NCBI GenBank assembly: GCA_020853255.1
Contig: JADYZI010000520.1
Location: 1 to 14,999 of the forward strand
Origin: Acidobacteriota bacterium
Lineage (GTDB): Bacteria; Acidobacteriota; Blastocatellia; Pyrinomonadales; Pyrinomonadaceae
Length of the DNA: 14,999 nt
Reading direction: 5' to 3'
Below the pieces are notes generated by a model. That model saw only the letters and a program-made list of their open reading frames with translations. It had not been told where the DNA came from and did no database searches. Within the stretch, counting starts at the first letter, position 1. Each line of letters opens with the position of its first letter. The translations under genes and the position numbers were made by a program. Positions 6,392-13,364 of the stretch are shown piece by piece.

Positions 6392-8029
6392 ATGAAAATC
6401 TCGCGATATATCATTTTCATTGTATTCGTTGCCTTAGCCGCTTTGGCTGCAAATGGACAGATCCCGACGATCAAGGCGAATTCCAGCACGGTGACGATCC
6501 AGGACGGTGCGGTTCAGAAGAAAGATGCGTGGAGACTTTCACCAGAGACAAAACCTGATGTTTACGAAACCTCTGTCAAGAAAGGCTCAAAGAAAACGGT
6601 CGAGTTTATCACCGATATTGACAAGATCAGCTTTCAGGTCGAAGCCGGAAAGACCTACGATTTCATCATTCAAAAGGGTGATGCGAAATGCTACACGCAG
6701 ATAAAGGCCTCTGAGCTGCAGTTTTGGAACGACCCGGATTTCTGGGAGAGCCAAGCCCTCAAGACACCGTACAAGGAAAATATCACCAATGATGAAAAGA
6801 TCGCCGGTCTTTCGAAATTTTGGTCGGCGGCTAAATATAACTTTATCAATTTCAACCTCGTACCCGATCTTGATTGGGATAAGACGTATCTCGATTTTAT
6901 TCCAAAGGTTTTGGTCACCAGATCGACCCTCGAATATTACCGCGTGATGCAGGAATTTGCCGGCAAACTGCATGACGGACACACAAATGTTTTCTTTCCA
7001 AAAGAGCTGCAGGCTGATGTACTGGCGAGACCGGCCATCACGACTCGGCTGATCGAGGGGCACGTGCTGATCGTCAATGTCCAGGATCCAAAACTGAGCG
7101 GCGAAGGCATCGCCGTCGGACAGGAGATCACCAGTATTGACGGTGTCCGTGTAAAAGAATACGCCGAAAAAAATGTAGCCCCGTATGTGAGCGACAGTAC
7201 GCCGCAATCAAAGGCGACAAGCGTTTACGAATATTTCCTGCTACGCGGCTCAGTTTCCAAGTCCGTCGAACTCGAACTAAAAGACGCAGACGGAAAGGTC
7301 TTTCGACGATCGCTTCCGCGTCTAACCCGTGAGCAGCTGAAAAATTTGCCAAACCGGTCAAGAGATTTCGAGCTAAAAATGTTGCCGAACAACATTGCGT
7401 TGGTCACGATAAATACAATGTCGGACGGGCCAGGCGAGGAGAAATTCATGTCCGAGAATTTCCCCGCAATGTCGAAAGCAAGCGGCGTGATCCTCGATCT
7501 TCGCGAGAACGGAGGCGGCGACTCGAACGTCGGCTATAACCTCTTATCGTATTTCGTCGATAAGCCGTTCAAGGGGTCGAGTTGGTACACGCGCGAATAT
7601 CACCCTACGTTTCGGCCGTGGGGCCAAAGTGATAAGGTTTTTGGCCAAGAAGCCGAAGCGATCTCAATAGAACAGATAAAGCAAATGCGTCACGGAGCCG
7701 AGCCATTTCTCGGGCCGCTTGTTGTTCTTTCTAGCCCGCGAACCTTTTCCGCCGCCGAAGATTTCCTTGTTGCATTCAAACCGACAAAACGCGGGCTGAT
7801 CATTGGCGAACCTTCTGGCGGCAGCACCGGCCAACCGCTAGTGATCTCGCTTCCCGGCGGCGGGACGGCCCGCATATGCTCAAAACACGACACATTTGCC
7901 GACGGCACCGAGTTTATCGGCATCGGCGTGATCGCAGATATCCTCGTCTCGCCTAAGGTAACAGATTTTACCGAAGGGAAAGATGCTGTGCTCGAAAGGG
8001 CTGTCGAGGAGATCAGGAAGATGAAATAG
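6392..8029 (+). CDS. Secreted S41-family (tricorn/C-terminal-processing-like) serine peptidase
   Basis: A 545-residue protein with an N-terminal signal peptide (MKISRYIIFIVFVALAALAA; likely cleaved near NGQ) and a beta-rich region to about residue 105. A helical segment follows, containing the LHDGHTNV motif (193-200; His197 a likely catalytic base). A PDZ-like segment is at about 222-262 (HVLIVNVQDP..., GQEITSIDGVRVKEY). The S41 core is at about 333-545: GVILDLRENGGGDSN (365-379), the nucleophile region SSPRTFSAAEDF (Ser453), and GEPSGGSTGQPL (472-483; Glu473). It probably degrades peptides or processes proteins in the periplasm. The ATG at 6392 is chosen because the signal peptide starts there; no clear Shine-Dalgarno is present. 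A diverged copy of its last ~57 codons lies at 9467-9643. Confidence 0.9.
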   Translation: MKISRYIIFIVFVALAALAANGQIPTIKANSSTVTIQDGAVQKKDAWRLSPETKPDVYETSVKKGSKKTVEFITDIDKISFQVEAGKTYDFIIQKGDAKCYTQIKASELQFWNDPDFWESQALKTPYKENITNDEKIAGLSKFWSAAKYNFINFNLVPDLDWDKTYLDFIPKVLVTRSTLEYYRVMQEFAGKLHDGHTNVFFPKELQADVLARPAITTRLIEGHVLIVNVQDPKLSGEGIAVGQEITSIDGVRVKEYAEKNVAPYVSDSTPQSKATSVYEYFLLRGSVSKSVELELKDADGKVFRRSLPRLTREQLKNLPNRSRDFELKMLPNNIALVTINTMSDGPGEEKFMSENFPAMSKASGVILDLRENGGGDSNVGYNLLSYFVDKPFKGSSWYTREYHPTFRPWGQSDKVFGQEAEAISIEQIKQMRHGAEPFLGPLVVLSSPRTFSAAEDFLVAFKPTKRGLIIGEPSGGSTGQPLVISLPGGGTARICSKHDTFADGTEFIGIGVIADILVSPKVTDFTEGKDAVLERAVEEIRKMK

Positions 8030-8076
8030 TCCCGTTTCGACGCGGCGGCGAAAGGTATTACAAAATGCAACGAAGC

Positions 8077-8102
8077 GGTCGTCCGCGTAGTTCCGGACGA
8101 CC
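8077..8102. terminator. Perfect hairpin in the convergent gap between S41 peptidase and DinB-like genes
   Basis: GGTCGTCCG (8077-8085) and CGGACGACC (8094-8102) form a perfect 9-bp stem with an 8-nt loop. It sits between two convergent genes, where a bidirectional terminator would be expected. It lacks a T-run on either side, so the terminator role is inferred from position. Confidence 0.45.
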
Positions 8103-8191
8103 GGCAGATCGAATCTGTGTCTTCATTGAACAACCAGATCCTTAATGGGACGCCGTACGGGGGCACGGTCTTTTCGCGGAATCGCCAACCT

Positions 8192-8668
8192 TCAAGCAGC
8201 CGCCGTTCCGTATTTTTCGGTCGCGCTTTTTAGCAAGGCGATCTGTGCGGCGTGATGTACGTTGTGCCGCACGGTGCCGTGAAGAAAAAAGCTGAGCGAA
8301 TAGTCGTTGTCCTCGAACTTCTCGCCGAACGCGCCTTCCGAGCGCTCTTCGATCGCACGGATCAAGTTTCCGAAAGAGTCAGAGATCTGCGTCTGCAGCT
8401 CTTTCCATGCGGCATCCGCGATCTGTTTCCCTTCAGGGAAGTTGCCGTTGAGCGGTTCGCTAATGGGATTTCCCTTAAGGCGTTCGGCCCAAACATTGTT
8501 CCAACCCGTGATGTGCCCGGCAAGCTCCCAGATACTGTGCGTCCCGGGAAGTTTTAAGGCGGCGCGTCCGGCATCTATACCGCTGAGCGTCTCCTTGAGG
8601 TTGGCCGCGTGCCACGGTTCGCCATCCAAGATCATTCTTAATTCGTCGATTATCTGCTGTTTTTCCAT
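8192..8668 (-). CDS. DinB-like four-helix-bundle metal-binding protein
   Basis: 158 residues, the usual size of the DinB/YfiT superfamily. Family landmarks: GEPWHAANLKETL (16-28), HSIWELAGHITGWNNVWAERL (44-64, His52) and HGTVRHNVHHAAQIALLK (130-147, His135-x3-His139). These His residues form the usual Ni/Zn-binding triad. Members act as metal-dependent thiol transferases or remain uncharacterised; the substrate here is unknown. A Shine-Dalgarno (GGGAG, 7-8 nt before the ATG at 8668) supports the start. It is divergent from the CGNR regulator gene, shares its control region, and is probably regulated by it. Confidence 0.88.
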   Translation of the reverse strand: MEKQQIIDELRMILDGEPWHAANLKETLSGIDAGRAALKLPGTHSIWELAGHITGWNNVWAERLKGNPISEPLNGNFPEGKQIADAAWKELQTQISDSFGNLIRAIEERSEGAFGEKFEDNDYSLSFFLHGTVRHNVHHAAQIALLKSATEKYGTAAA

Positions 8669-8696
8669 TTTAGGTCTCCCTTGAAATAATTTCGTC

Positions 8697-8773
8697 GTAA
8701 CTGTCTAACGCCGTGAGAGCGGTTACACGGTATCATTCGCGATGTAACCTGTCAAGAGCCAATTGGCGGTTAC
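8697..8773. promoter_or_regulatory. Two 30-bp inverted repeats (putative operators) in the DinB/CGNR divergent region
   Basis: Site 1 (8697-8726) begins GTAACTGTC and ends GCGGTTAC. Site 2 (8744-8773) begins GTAACCTGTC and ends GCGGTTAC. Each spans exactly 30 bp, and the starts are 47 bp apart. Half-sites GTAAC/GTTAC alternate in orientation. They abut or overlap the core elements of both divergent promoters. The natural ligand is the adjacent CGNR zinc-finger protein; this is inference from position and symmetry. Confidence 0.6.
8727..8755 (-). promoter_or_regulatory. Promoter of the DinB-like gene
   Basis: On the minus strand, a consensus -35 TTGACA (complement of 8750-8755) is followed after 17 bp by TACCGT (complement of 8727-8732), a weak -10. 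The leader would be about 50 nt and contains the GGGAG ribosome site. A GTAACC half-site lies in the spacer next to the -35, and a GGTTAC half-site just beyond the -10, positions suited to repression. Confidence 0.55.
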
Positions 8774-8791
8774 GTGCAAGTGAGATATAAT
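8763..8791 (+). promoter_or_regulatory. Promoter of the CGNR regulator gene (near-leaderless)
   Basis: TTGGCG (8763-8768) and a consensus TATAAT (8786-8791) are separated by 17 bp. The ATG lies at 8801, 9 nt after the -10, so transcription would start within about 3 nt of the start codon. There is no Shine-Dalgarno. The GGTTAC half-site of inverted repeat 2 overlaps the end of the -35, consistent with autoregulation. Confidence 0.7.
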
Positions 8792-8800
8792 TTATTTTGA

Positions 8801-9448
8801 ATGGAACTGCGGCCTGACAAATTCAAACTCATCGCGGGCGATTTGAGCCTCGATCTTGTAAACACGGCATCTAGCTGGGAGCAGTCGGACAAGGGCTACG
8901 TTCCCGCCAGCGACAGCCTCGCTGATGTTGGCGATCTGGTTTCATGGGCCGTGAAAGCAAATTCGATCGGTGAGAAAGCGGCTCGGGGCCTTTTGAAAAG
9001 CGCGGGAACAATCGATGGCGGCGAGTCGAGTTTGCGGCGCGCACGCAAGATCCGTGCGGCGATCTATGGACTTTCCATTGCTGTGGCCGGCGGCGAAACT
9101 CCGTTGTCCAACGACATCGAGTACCTAGAAAAAGAACGGCGGCGGGCACTCGACGGCCAAAAGATCGAGTATGCAGGCGGCCGCTTTGAACTTAGGCAAC
9201 GCGGAGATGTCGAGCCGCTCGATGCAATGCTTGATACAGTCGTTTTCGCAGCCGTCGATCTCTTTACTTCCAATCGAGCCAAACGGATCCGAATTTGCGG
9301 CGGTGACTCCTGCGGCTGGCTATTTGTCGATGACAGCCGCGGCCGTAACCGTCACTGGTGCGATATGCGGGACTGCGGAAATCTCGCGAAGGTGCGGAGA
9401 TTTCGAAAGAAAGCCGTTAAGGCCGATGGGCGGGAGCCGCGGAAATAA
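8801..9448 (+). CDS. CGNR zinc-finger transcriptional regulator with N-terminal ABATE domain
   Basis: 215 residues. The N-terminal ABATE domain includes GDLSLDLVNTASSW (13-26) and continues to about 155. The C-terminal CGNR zinc finger includes RICGGDSCGWLFVDDSRGRNR (164-184), HWCDMRDCGN (185-194) and VRRFRKK. The likely zinc ligands are Cys166, Cys171, Cys187 and Cys192. ABATE-CGNR proteins are predicted stress-responsive DNA-binding regulators. The start follows directly from the TATAAT box nearby. Divergent pairing with the DinB-like gene and the twin inverted repeats between them suggest a self-contained regulator-effector pair. The stop lies 18 bp before the S41 peptidase relic. Confidence 0.9.
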   Translation: MELRPDKFKLIAGDLSLDLVNTASSWEQSDKGYVPASDSLADVGDLVSWAVKANSIGEKAARGLLKSAGTIDGGESSLRRARKIRAAIYGLSIAVAGGETPLSNDIEYLEKERRRALDGQKIEYAGGRFELRQRGDVEPLDAMLDTVVFAAVDLFTSNRAKRIRICGGDSCGWLFVDDSRGRNRHWCDMRDCGNLAKVRRFRKKAVKADGREPRK

Positions 9449-9466
9449 GCCGATTTCTGCATTTTT

Positions 9467-9643
9467 GGCGGCGGGATGGCACGCATTTGCTCAAAACACG
9501 ACACCTTTGCGGACGGAACTGAATTTGTCGGCGTCGGAGTTATTCCCGATATCGTCGTGCATCCAAAAGTGACCGATCTAACCGATGGCCGGGATGCAGT
9601 GCTTGAGCGGGCAATAAAAGAGATAATGAATGAAAAACGATAG
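9467..9643 (+). pseudogene. Relic of the 3' end of an S41 peptidase gene
   Basis: The frame from GGC at 9467 to the TAG at 9641-9643 encodes GGGMARICSKHDTFADGTEF, then VGVGVIPDIVVHPKVTDLTD and GRDAVLERAIKEIMNEKR. By eye, 42 of the first 53 residues equal the C-terminus of the intact S41 peptidase ending at 8029 (from its GGGTARICSK). Weaker DNA similarity may extend back to about 9452. The nucleophile and His regions are absent, so it is inactive, although the remaining frame is undamaged. Many differences are silent, so it diverged within a functional gene before losing its 5' part. It directly follows the CGNR gene. Confidence 0.92.
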
Positions 9644-9986
9644 CTGGCGGCTCAGTTGCATCCCGACAAGCTCAAATGCATCGATTCAACCGACCGTGCA
9701 GCGAGGTATTCGGGATCGTTGGGGCCGCGATGCAGATCGCAGATGGAATTGAACTGAAATGCAGCTTTTTGCGGCGAAGCCCGGCACTTTCTACATTTGC
9801 GCATTGATCGTCTAAAGAACTCTGTTGCCTTTCGTTCAACTGCATGGTTTCGACTCCACGACAACAAATTCCGCCTTGCGGCGTGCCGTATCAACAACTC
9901 GCACGTAGATCATGGCCTCGTTTGACCACGGGGACTTCGTCTTGCGCAGCCTTGGCCGATAGTGTTACAGTCCGAGTCATTTCAAA
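9644..9986. other. 343-bp gap without a supported gene
   Basis: No reading frame here looks genuine. A minus-strand frame (9652-9897) contains a CRKCR motif but no recognisable domain, start signal or family match. Plus-strand fragments such as AWFRLHDNKFRLAACRINN end at a stop near 9930 and may be another decayed gene end, but I cannot assign them. A short inverted repeat, CCGC-CTT-GCGG, lies near 9873-9883. Confidence 0.4.
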
Positions 9987-10685
9987 ATGTCCACATCGTT
10001 TATTCAAAACGCCCCTCTGCCTCGGCATGTGGCGGTTATTGGGGCGGCCGGCGGACTTGGTCAGGGAATTTTGGATATATGCCGAGCTGAGGGGATAGGA
10101 TTCACCGCGATAGTTCGCTCCCGGCCGGAACGGGTAACTGACGTGCCGAACTGTTCACGAGTTGCCGTTGTTACAACCCTTTCCGACCGGGTCGCTCTTG
10201 CAGAGGCGTTTTCAGGTGCCGACGCCGTACTTGCCGTCGTTGGGACTACTTCAACCAGGTATGATCGTTCCGCGCTATTATCCGCAAATACCGCAACGAT
10301 CGAGGCGGCAATGTCGGATTCGGACGTCGATCGAATCCTGATCATAAATACCATGATCGCCGCACCGCCGGGAAGTCCGATGACTCGCATTATGCGCTTT
10401 TTTTCCTGGATTCCTGGGACGATCGGCCGTGGAGCTGCGGAGCAGCAGGCAGTGATCGATAGCCTTGGGAGCGGCGCTTTTTCGTCGTTTCGCTGGACAC
10501 TTGTACGTGCGGGAGTCAACGCTAGAGGAAAGGAGGAGCCTCCCGTAGCTTCACCCGATTGGGCCGGAGCGCTAAATTCCTGGTTCCCCGTTTCGTATGG
10601 AGCAATGGGACGCTGGATGCTCGAGGAATCGATAGCGAATCGATTCGTCCGCGAGGCTCCGCTTGTATCTCGTCGCCGAAAATGA
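9987..10685 (+). CDS. NAD(P)-binding Rossmann-fold protein (atypical SDR / NmrA-like)
   Basis: 232 residues. The N-terminal nucleotide-binding motif is HVAVIGAAGGLGQGILD (about 14-30), followed by a second strand ending in an Arg (IVRSRPERV) and by DAVLAVVGTTST (79-90). IIAAPPGSP lies where atypical SDRs carry the substrate segment, and TLVRAGV sits near residue 169, as in NAD(P)H-binding proteins of the NmrA/'NAD_binding_10' type. The substrate is unknown. There is no classical Tyr-x3-Lys pair at the usual place, consistent with an atypical member. The ATG at 9987 leaves an 13-residue lead before the first beta strand and has no clear Shine-Dalgarno. It appears monocistronic. Confidence 0.82.
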   Translation: MSTSFIQNAPLPRHVAVIGAAGGLGQGILDICRAEGIGFTAIVRSRPERVTDVPNCSRVAVVTTLSDRVALAEAFSGADAVLAVVGTTSTRYDRSALLSANTATIEAAMSDSDVDRILIINTMIAAPPGSPMTRIMRFFSWIPGTIGRGAAEQQAVIDSLGSGAFSSFRWTLVRAGVNARGKEEPPVASPDWAGALNSWFPVSYGAMGRWMLEESIANRFVREAPLVSRRRK

Positions 10686-10811
10686 GTGTTTTCGGCTAAT
10701 CGCCGTTGGCGTCCAGATCACAATTCTCGATCGGCCTGAACGGCTGGGGAATTTCACATTGTTGCGATCGATCACCACGACGATCTTTATAAATTATTTT
10801 GTAAACCTAAA

Positions 10812-11240
10812 ATGAATCTTGCTGTCAAAATCAGTCTTTTGGCTTCCGGGCTTTTCCTTCTTGCGGGAATGCTTATCGGGATCGTAAAACATCAGCGGAT
10901 GTTGAAGAGTGCGGACCACATGGCGCCGGCCTATATCGACATCGCTCACCGCGCCGCTTTTCTTTACAGTTTCGCGATGCTGGTCATTGCAAAGCTCCTT
11001 GAGTACAGTCCTTATTCACCAACGGTTCAACTTACGGCCCTGGGATCGATCCTCATTTTCCTGAGTGTTACGATCGTTGGTTATTTCGTCACGGGCATGT
11101 TGAACAAGACCGACAACCTGTTCCGAAACCGAGACTTTCGGACCACCTGGTATGTCTATATGCTGACAGTCGGCGAGATCGCTGGACTTACGATCATAAT
11201 TTGGGGCTTTATTTCGACACAGTTCCTTGGCCAAAGTTAA
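10812..11240 (+). CDS. Small integral membrane protein, 4 predicted TM helices, unknown function
   Basis: 142 residues with hydrophobic segments at about 4-25, 43-64, 72-95 and 113-137, and short charged loops (KHQRMLKSADHM; NKTDNLFRNRDFRTTW). His46 and Glu122 lie at or within membrane segments (DIAHRAAFLYSFA; VGEIAGL). I do not recognise a named family. First of three co-directional membrane-protein genes. The ATG is preceded by an A/T-rich tract (TATAAATTATTTTG at about 10789-10802) that could hold a -10 box, and by no Shine-Dalgarno. Confidence 0.75.
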   Translation: MNLAVKISLLASGLFLLAGMLIGIVKHQRMLKSADHMAPAYIDIAHRAAFLYSFAMLVIAKLLEYSPYSPTVQLTALGSILIFLSVTIVGYFVTGMLNKTDNLFRNRDFRTTWYVYMLTVGEIAGLTIIIWGFISTQFLGQS

Positions 11241-11255
11241 AACGCGAACTTCCTC

Positions 11256-11795
11256 ATGGAACTAGACCGGTACTTTATCGCCACCGCCCAAATATCGCTC
11301 GCCATTGCGGGTTTTGCCGGGATCGTTGCCGCTTATCGGAACGAATCTCTGCACGCATGGAAAGAGATCGAACAGTTTTGGCTGCGACTGCTGCTCCTGA
11401 ACTCAATACTGCCGTTCACCTTCAGTTTGGCCGGCATTTTCTTCCTTGCCACAGGGCCTCATCCGACAGCTGGCTGGCGCGTCTTGAGCGGATTTGCGGC
11501 CATCAGTCTGGCTCCGTACGCAGTGATGATCTTACGAAGACTGCGCGGTTTCGCCCCCGGATCACTGAGGGCTGCAGGAAGCGGTTCGTTTGTGAGCTAC
11601 TCTCTGGTTTCGGTCCTGATCGCAGTTTGCCTGCTTCAGCTATGGAATGCCATCGTCGGATCGGCTTTCTGGCCATATTTTAGTGCGATCCTGGCCCTCA
11701 TAATTGGTGCAGTTTTCCAGTTTGTCCGGCTGGTTTTGAAGCCTCAGCGACGTGGGCCGATGGAAGGCACAAGCGAAGATTCGGAGGAAGAATAA
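11256..11795 (+). CDS. Integral membrane protein, about 5 TM helices, unknown function
   Basis: 179 residues with hydrophobic segments at about 8-27 (AQISLAIAGFAGIVAAYR), 44-66, 76-95, 113-133 and 138-162, and an acidic cytoplasmic-type tail (GTSEDSEEE). No family is recognised beyond a general resemblance to short 'AGFAGIVAAFR' membrane proteins. It starts 15 bp after the previous gene and ends directly against the next, so the three are almost surely one transcript. Confidence 0.75.
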   Translation: MELDRYFIATAQISLAIAGFAGIVAAYRNESLHAWKEIEQFWLRLLLLNSILPFTFSLAGIFFLATGPHPTAGWRVLSGFAAISLAPYAVMILRRLRGFAPGSLRAAGSGSFVSYSLVSVLIAVCLLQLWNAIVGSAFWPYFSAILALIIGAVFQFVRLVLKPQRRGPMEGTSEDSEEE

Positions 11796-12200
11796 ATGGA
11801 ATACGTAGTCGGTGTCCTGCTTGGAATTGGTATCGGAATTTTCTCGACGGTCGTCGGGATGGATCGCGACCGTGCCCTTTATCCGGTCGCATTGATCGTC
11901 ATCGCATCGTATTACTGCCTCTATGCCGTATTGGGCGGCTCGAACACTGCTCTCGTGAACGAATCGATCCTCGCTTCGGTGTTTGTTGTGATCGCCGCGG
12001 TCGGATTCAGAACGAATCTCTGGATCGTCGCTGCCGGCATCGTTGGACACGGCGTCATGGACATTTTTCACCACTTGTTCATCGAGAATCCGGGCCTCCC
12101 AACCTGGTGGCCCATGTTCTGTATGTCCATCGACATCGTCCTTGGGGCTTATTTGGCTCTGATGCTGTGGCGCAAAATGATTCCGGCAGCCGTAGCCTGA
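11796..12200 (+). CDS. Integral membrane protein with an in-membrane HxxxDxxHH motif, unknown function
   Basis: 134 residues with about 4 hydrophobic segments (2-20, 28-47, 56-84, 106-126). The notable motif is GHGVMDIFHHLFIENPGLP at 84-102 (His85, Asp89, His92, His93), followed by MSIDIVLGAYLAL (Asp113). His/Asp clusters of this type could bind metal. The pattern recalls small DUF6010-type membrane proteins (GWDVVHHLY...CDP), but I cannot confirm that family. The ATG follows the upstream stop with no gap (TAAATG). A GGAGG ribosome site sits 8-9 nt upstream, inside the preceding gene's acidic tail codons. Confidence 0.75.
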   Translation: MEYVVGVLLGIGIGIFSTVVGMDRDRALYPVALIVIASYYCLYAVLGGSNTALVNESILASVFVVIAAVGFRTNLWIVAAGIVGHGVMDIFHHLFIENPGLPTWWPMFCMSIDIVLGAYLALMLWRKMIPAAVA

Positions 12201-12344
12201 CTTTCCCATTCCCATTTGCGCCTTTCAGTCGCAAGCCTGGACCTTTTAAATTAGACGAATCAGACTGACAGAACTTCGATATTTCGATTCGCTCATAGCT
12301 CTACATCTTTTTATCGCGACTGTCGGAAAAGAAAGGACGTGCGG

Positions 12345-12376
12345 TTTTAGCTCCGTGGAGCGTCATGTTTATAGAG
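12345..12376. repeat. Degenerate dispersed hairpin repeat (AGCTCCG..GGAGCG type)
   Basis: TTTTAGCTCC-GT-GGAGCG followed by TCATGTTTATAGAG closely resembles a dispersed intergenic repeat I recall from acidobacterial and other genomes (consensus AGCTCCGTAGGAGCG, then ACATGTTTATAGA). The stem GCTCC/GGAGC (12350-12354 with 12357-12361) is perfect but the centre is shortened. The rest of the 12201-12493 gap shows no gene or clear signal. Family membership rests on memory. Confidence 0.45.
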
Positions 12377-12493
12377 CAGATGCGAATGGCCCGAAGATGA
12401 TAGCCCCATATCCGAGACGCGAATACGTATCCACACCCAGGCGCTGTTGGTACTACGGTTGTTCAAATCTCGAGGCTTGAATAAGCTCTGCGT

Positions 12494-13189
12494 ATGAAGA
12501 TCCTCATCCTGCCTGTCCTCTCAATTTTACTGGCTACTGTTTCTCCCGCTCAGAACCGATTTCGGCTGAATGACGCGTCCAGAGTGGTAGATGTCGTTCT
12601 GGATGTCGGCAAATGCTCTGAGGGAGCGGACCACGGGCGTTGCGGCCCCATTAAGGTTAGGTTCTTTCGAAAGAATGCACGCCGCTCTTTCCAGACAATA
12701 ACCTTGCCCACTACGGATATGTGGGACCCGCAGCCGAAGGCAAATGTTACGAACCGCTACGATGACCAAAGCGTCATCAACTTTGATGATTTCAATTTTG
12801 ACGGAATCGATGATGTAGCGATCTGCGACGGCACCAATGGCGGTTACGGAATGCCGTCCTACAGGATCTATCTATATTCGAAAACTCAAAGACGTTTTGT
12901 ATTCAGCCGCTCGTTTACGCGAATGAACTATGGCGGCCTCGGCATGTTCGAAACAAACTCCAAAAAGAAAATGCATTTTGTCTATACGAAGAGCGGTTGC
13001 TGCTGGCATCAAACGCAAGGTTTCGATGTATACCGGGGAAAGCCCAGAATGGTCTATGAACTCACAGAAGACGCGACGTATCAGGAAGGCCTTGTTTATG
13101 AACGGGGAGTCAGAATCACTACCAGCAAGCTGATTCGGGGCCGCTGGCGTACCTGGGTGAAGTACATCAAGCCGAAAGCGGGTCAATAG
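12494..13189 (+). CDS. Secreted XAC2610-related protein
   Basis: 231 residues with a signal peptide (MKILILPVLSILLATVSPAQ; cleavage near residue 20). The central part has the family's signature: INFDDFNFDGIDDVAICDG (95-113), a D-x-N-x-D-G Ca2+-binding-like loop; NGGYGMPSYRIYLY (115-128); then GLGMFETNSKKK, KSGCCWHQTQGFDVY (166-180) and an ELTED segment. Cys residues (41, 50, 111, 169, 170) suit a periplasmic protein with disulfides. XAC2610-like proteins are secreted and of uncertain role; an inhibitor-like or carbohydrate-related role has been suggested, so no activity is claimed. It has no close partner genes and no strong ribosome site. Confidence 0.78.
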   Translation: MKILILPVLSILLATVSPAQNRFRLNDASRVVDVVLDVGKCSEGADHGRCGPIKVRFFRKNARRSFQTITLPTTDMWDPQPKANVTNRYDDQSVINFDDFNFDGIDDVAICDGTNGGYGMPSYRIYLYSKTQRRFVFSRSFTRMNYGGLGMFETNSKKKMHFVYTKSGCCWHQTQGFDVYRGKPRMVYELTEDATYQEGLVYERGVRITTSKLIRGRWRTWVKYIKPKAGQ

Positions 13190-13255
13190 CATGTTGAGAC
13201 GTCAGGTCCTGGCCGACGACTTCGCGATTCCCCCGGTTCCTTCGCCGCCGAATGC

Positions 13256-13273
13256 GGTCGGGTTTACCCGACC
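13256..13273. repeat. Perfect hairpin GGTCGGG-TTTA-CCCGACC
   Basis: A perfect 7-bp stem with a TTTA loop lies between the XAC2610-like gene and the ThiF-like gene. There is no T-run, so it resembles a dispersed REP-like hairpin more than a terminator. It falls inside a 53-codon frame (13191-13352) that I do not accept as a gene. Confidence 0.5.
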
Positions 13274-13349
13274 ATCGACCGCCCCCAAGATCCTATCCAT
13301 TGGACATCCGACCTACGCGGGTTTGCTGAGAGATTTGTCGGGCGGCTGG

Positions 13350-13355
13350 TAGAAT
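13350..13355 (+). promoter_or_regulatory. Candidate -10 box (TAGAAT) for the ThiF-like gene; near-leaderless
   Basis: TAGAAT ends 9 nt before the ATG at 13365, the same spacing as at the CGNR gene. No Shine-Dalgarno and no convincing -35 are present. Confidence 0.3.
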
Positions 13356-13364
13356 TTAGTTACG

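Noticed and set aside
9652..9897. 81-codon minus-strand frame with a CRKCR motif
   Set aside because: No recognisable domain, no start signal, atypical composition; possibly decayed sequence but not supportable as a gene.
9905..9945. Resemblance of GCACGTAGATCATGGCCTCG to the hairpin/terminator flank of groEL relic 3
   Set aside because: Only a short stretch matches, no hairpin forms and no groEL tail precedes it; probably chance.
13191..13352. 53-codon frame beginning 1 bp after the XAC2610-like gene's stop
   Set aside because: It contains a perfect intergenic-type hairpin, has no good ribosome site, no family match and ends inside the -10-like box of the next gene. A translationally coupled small protein cannot be fully excluded.
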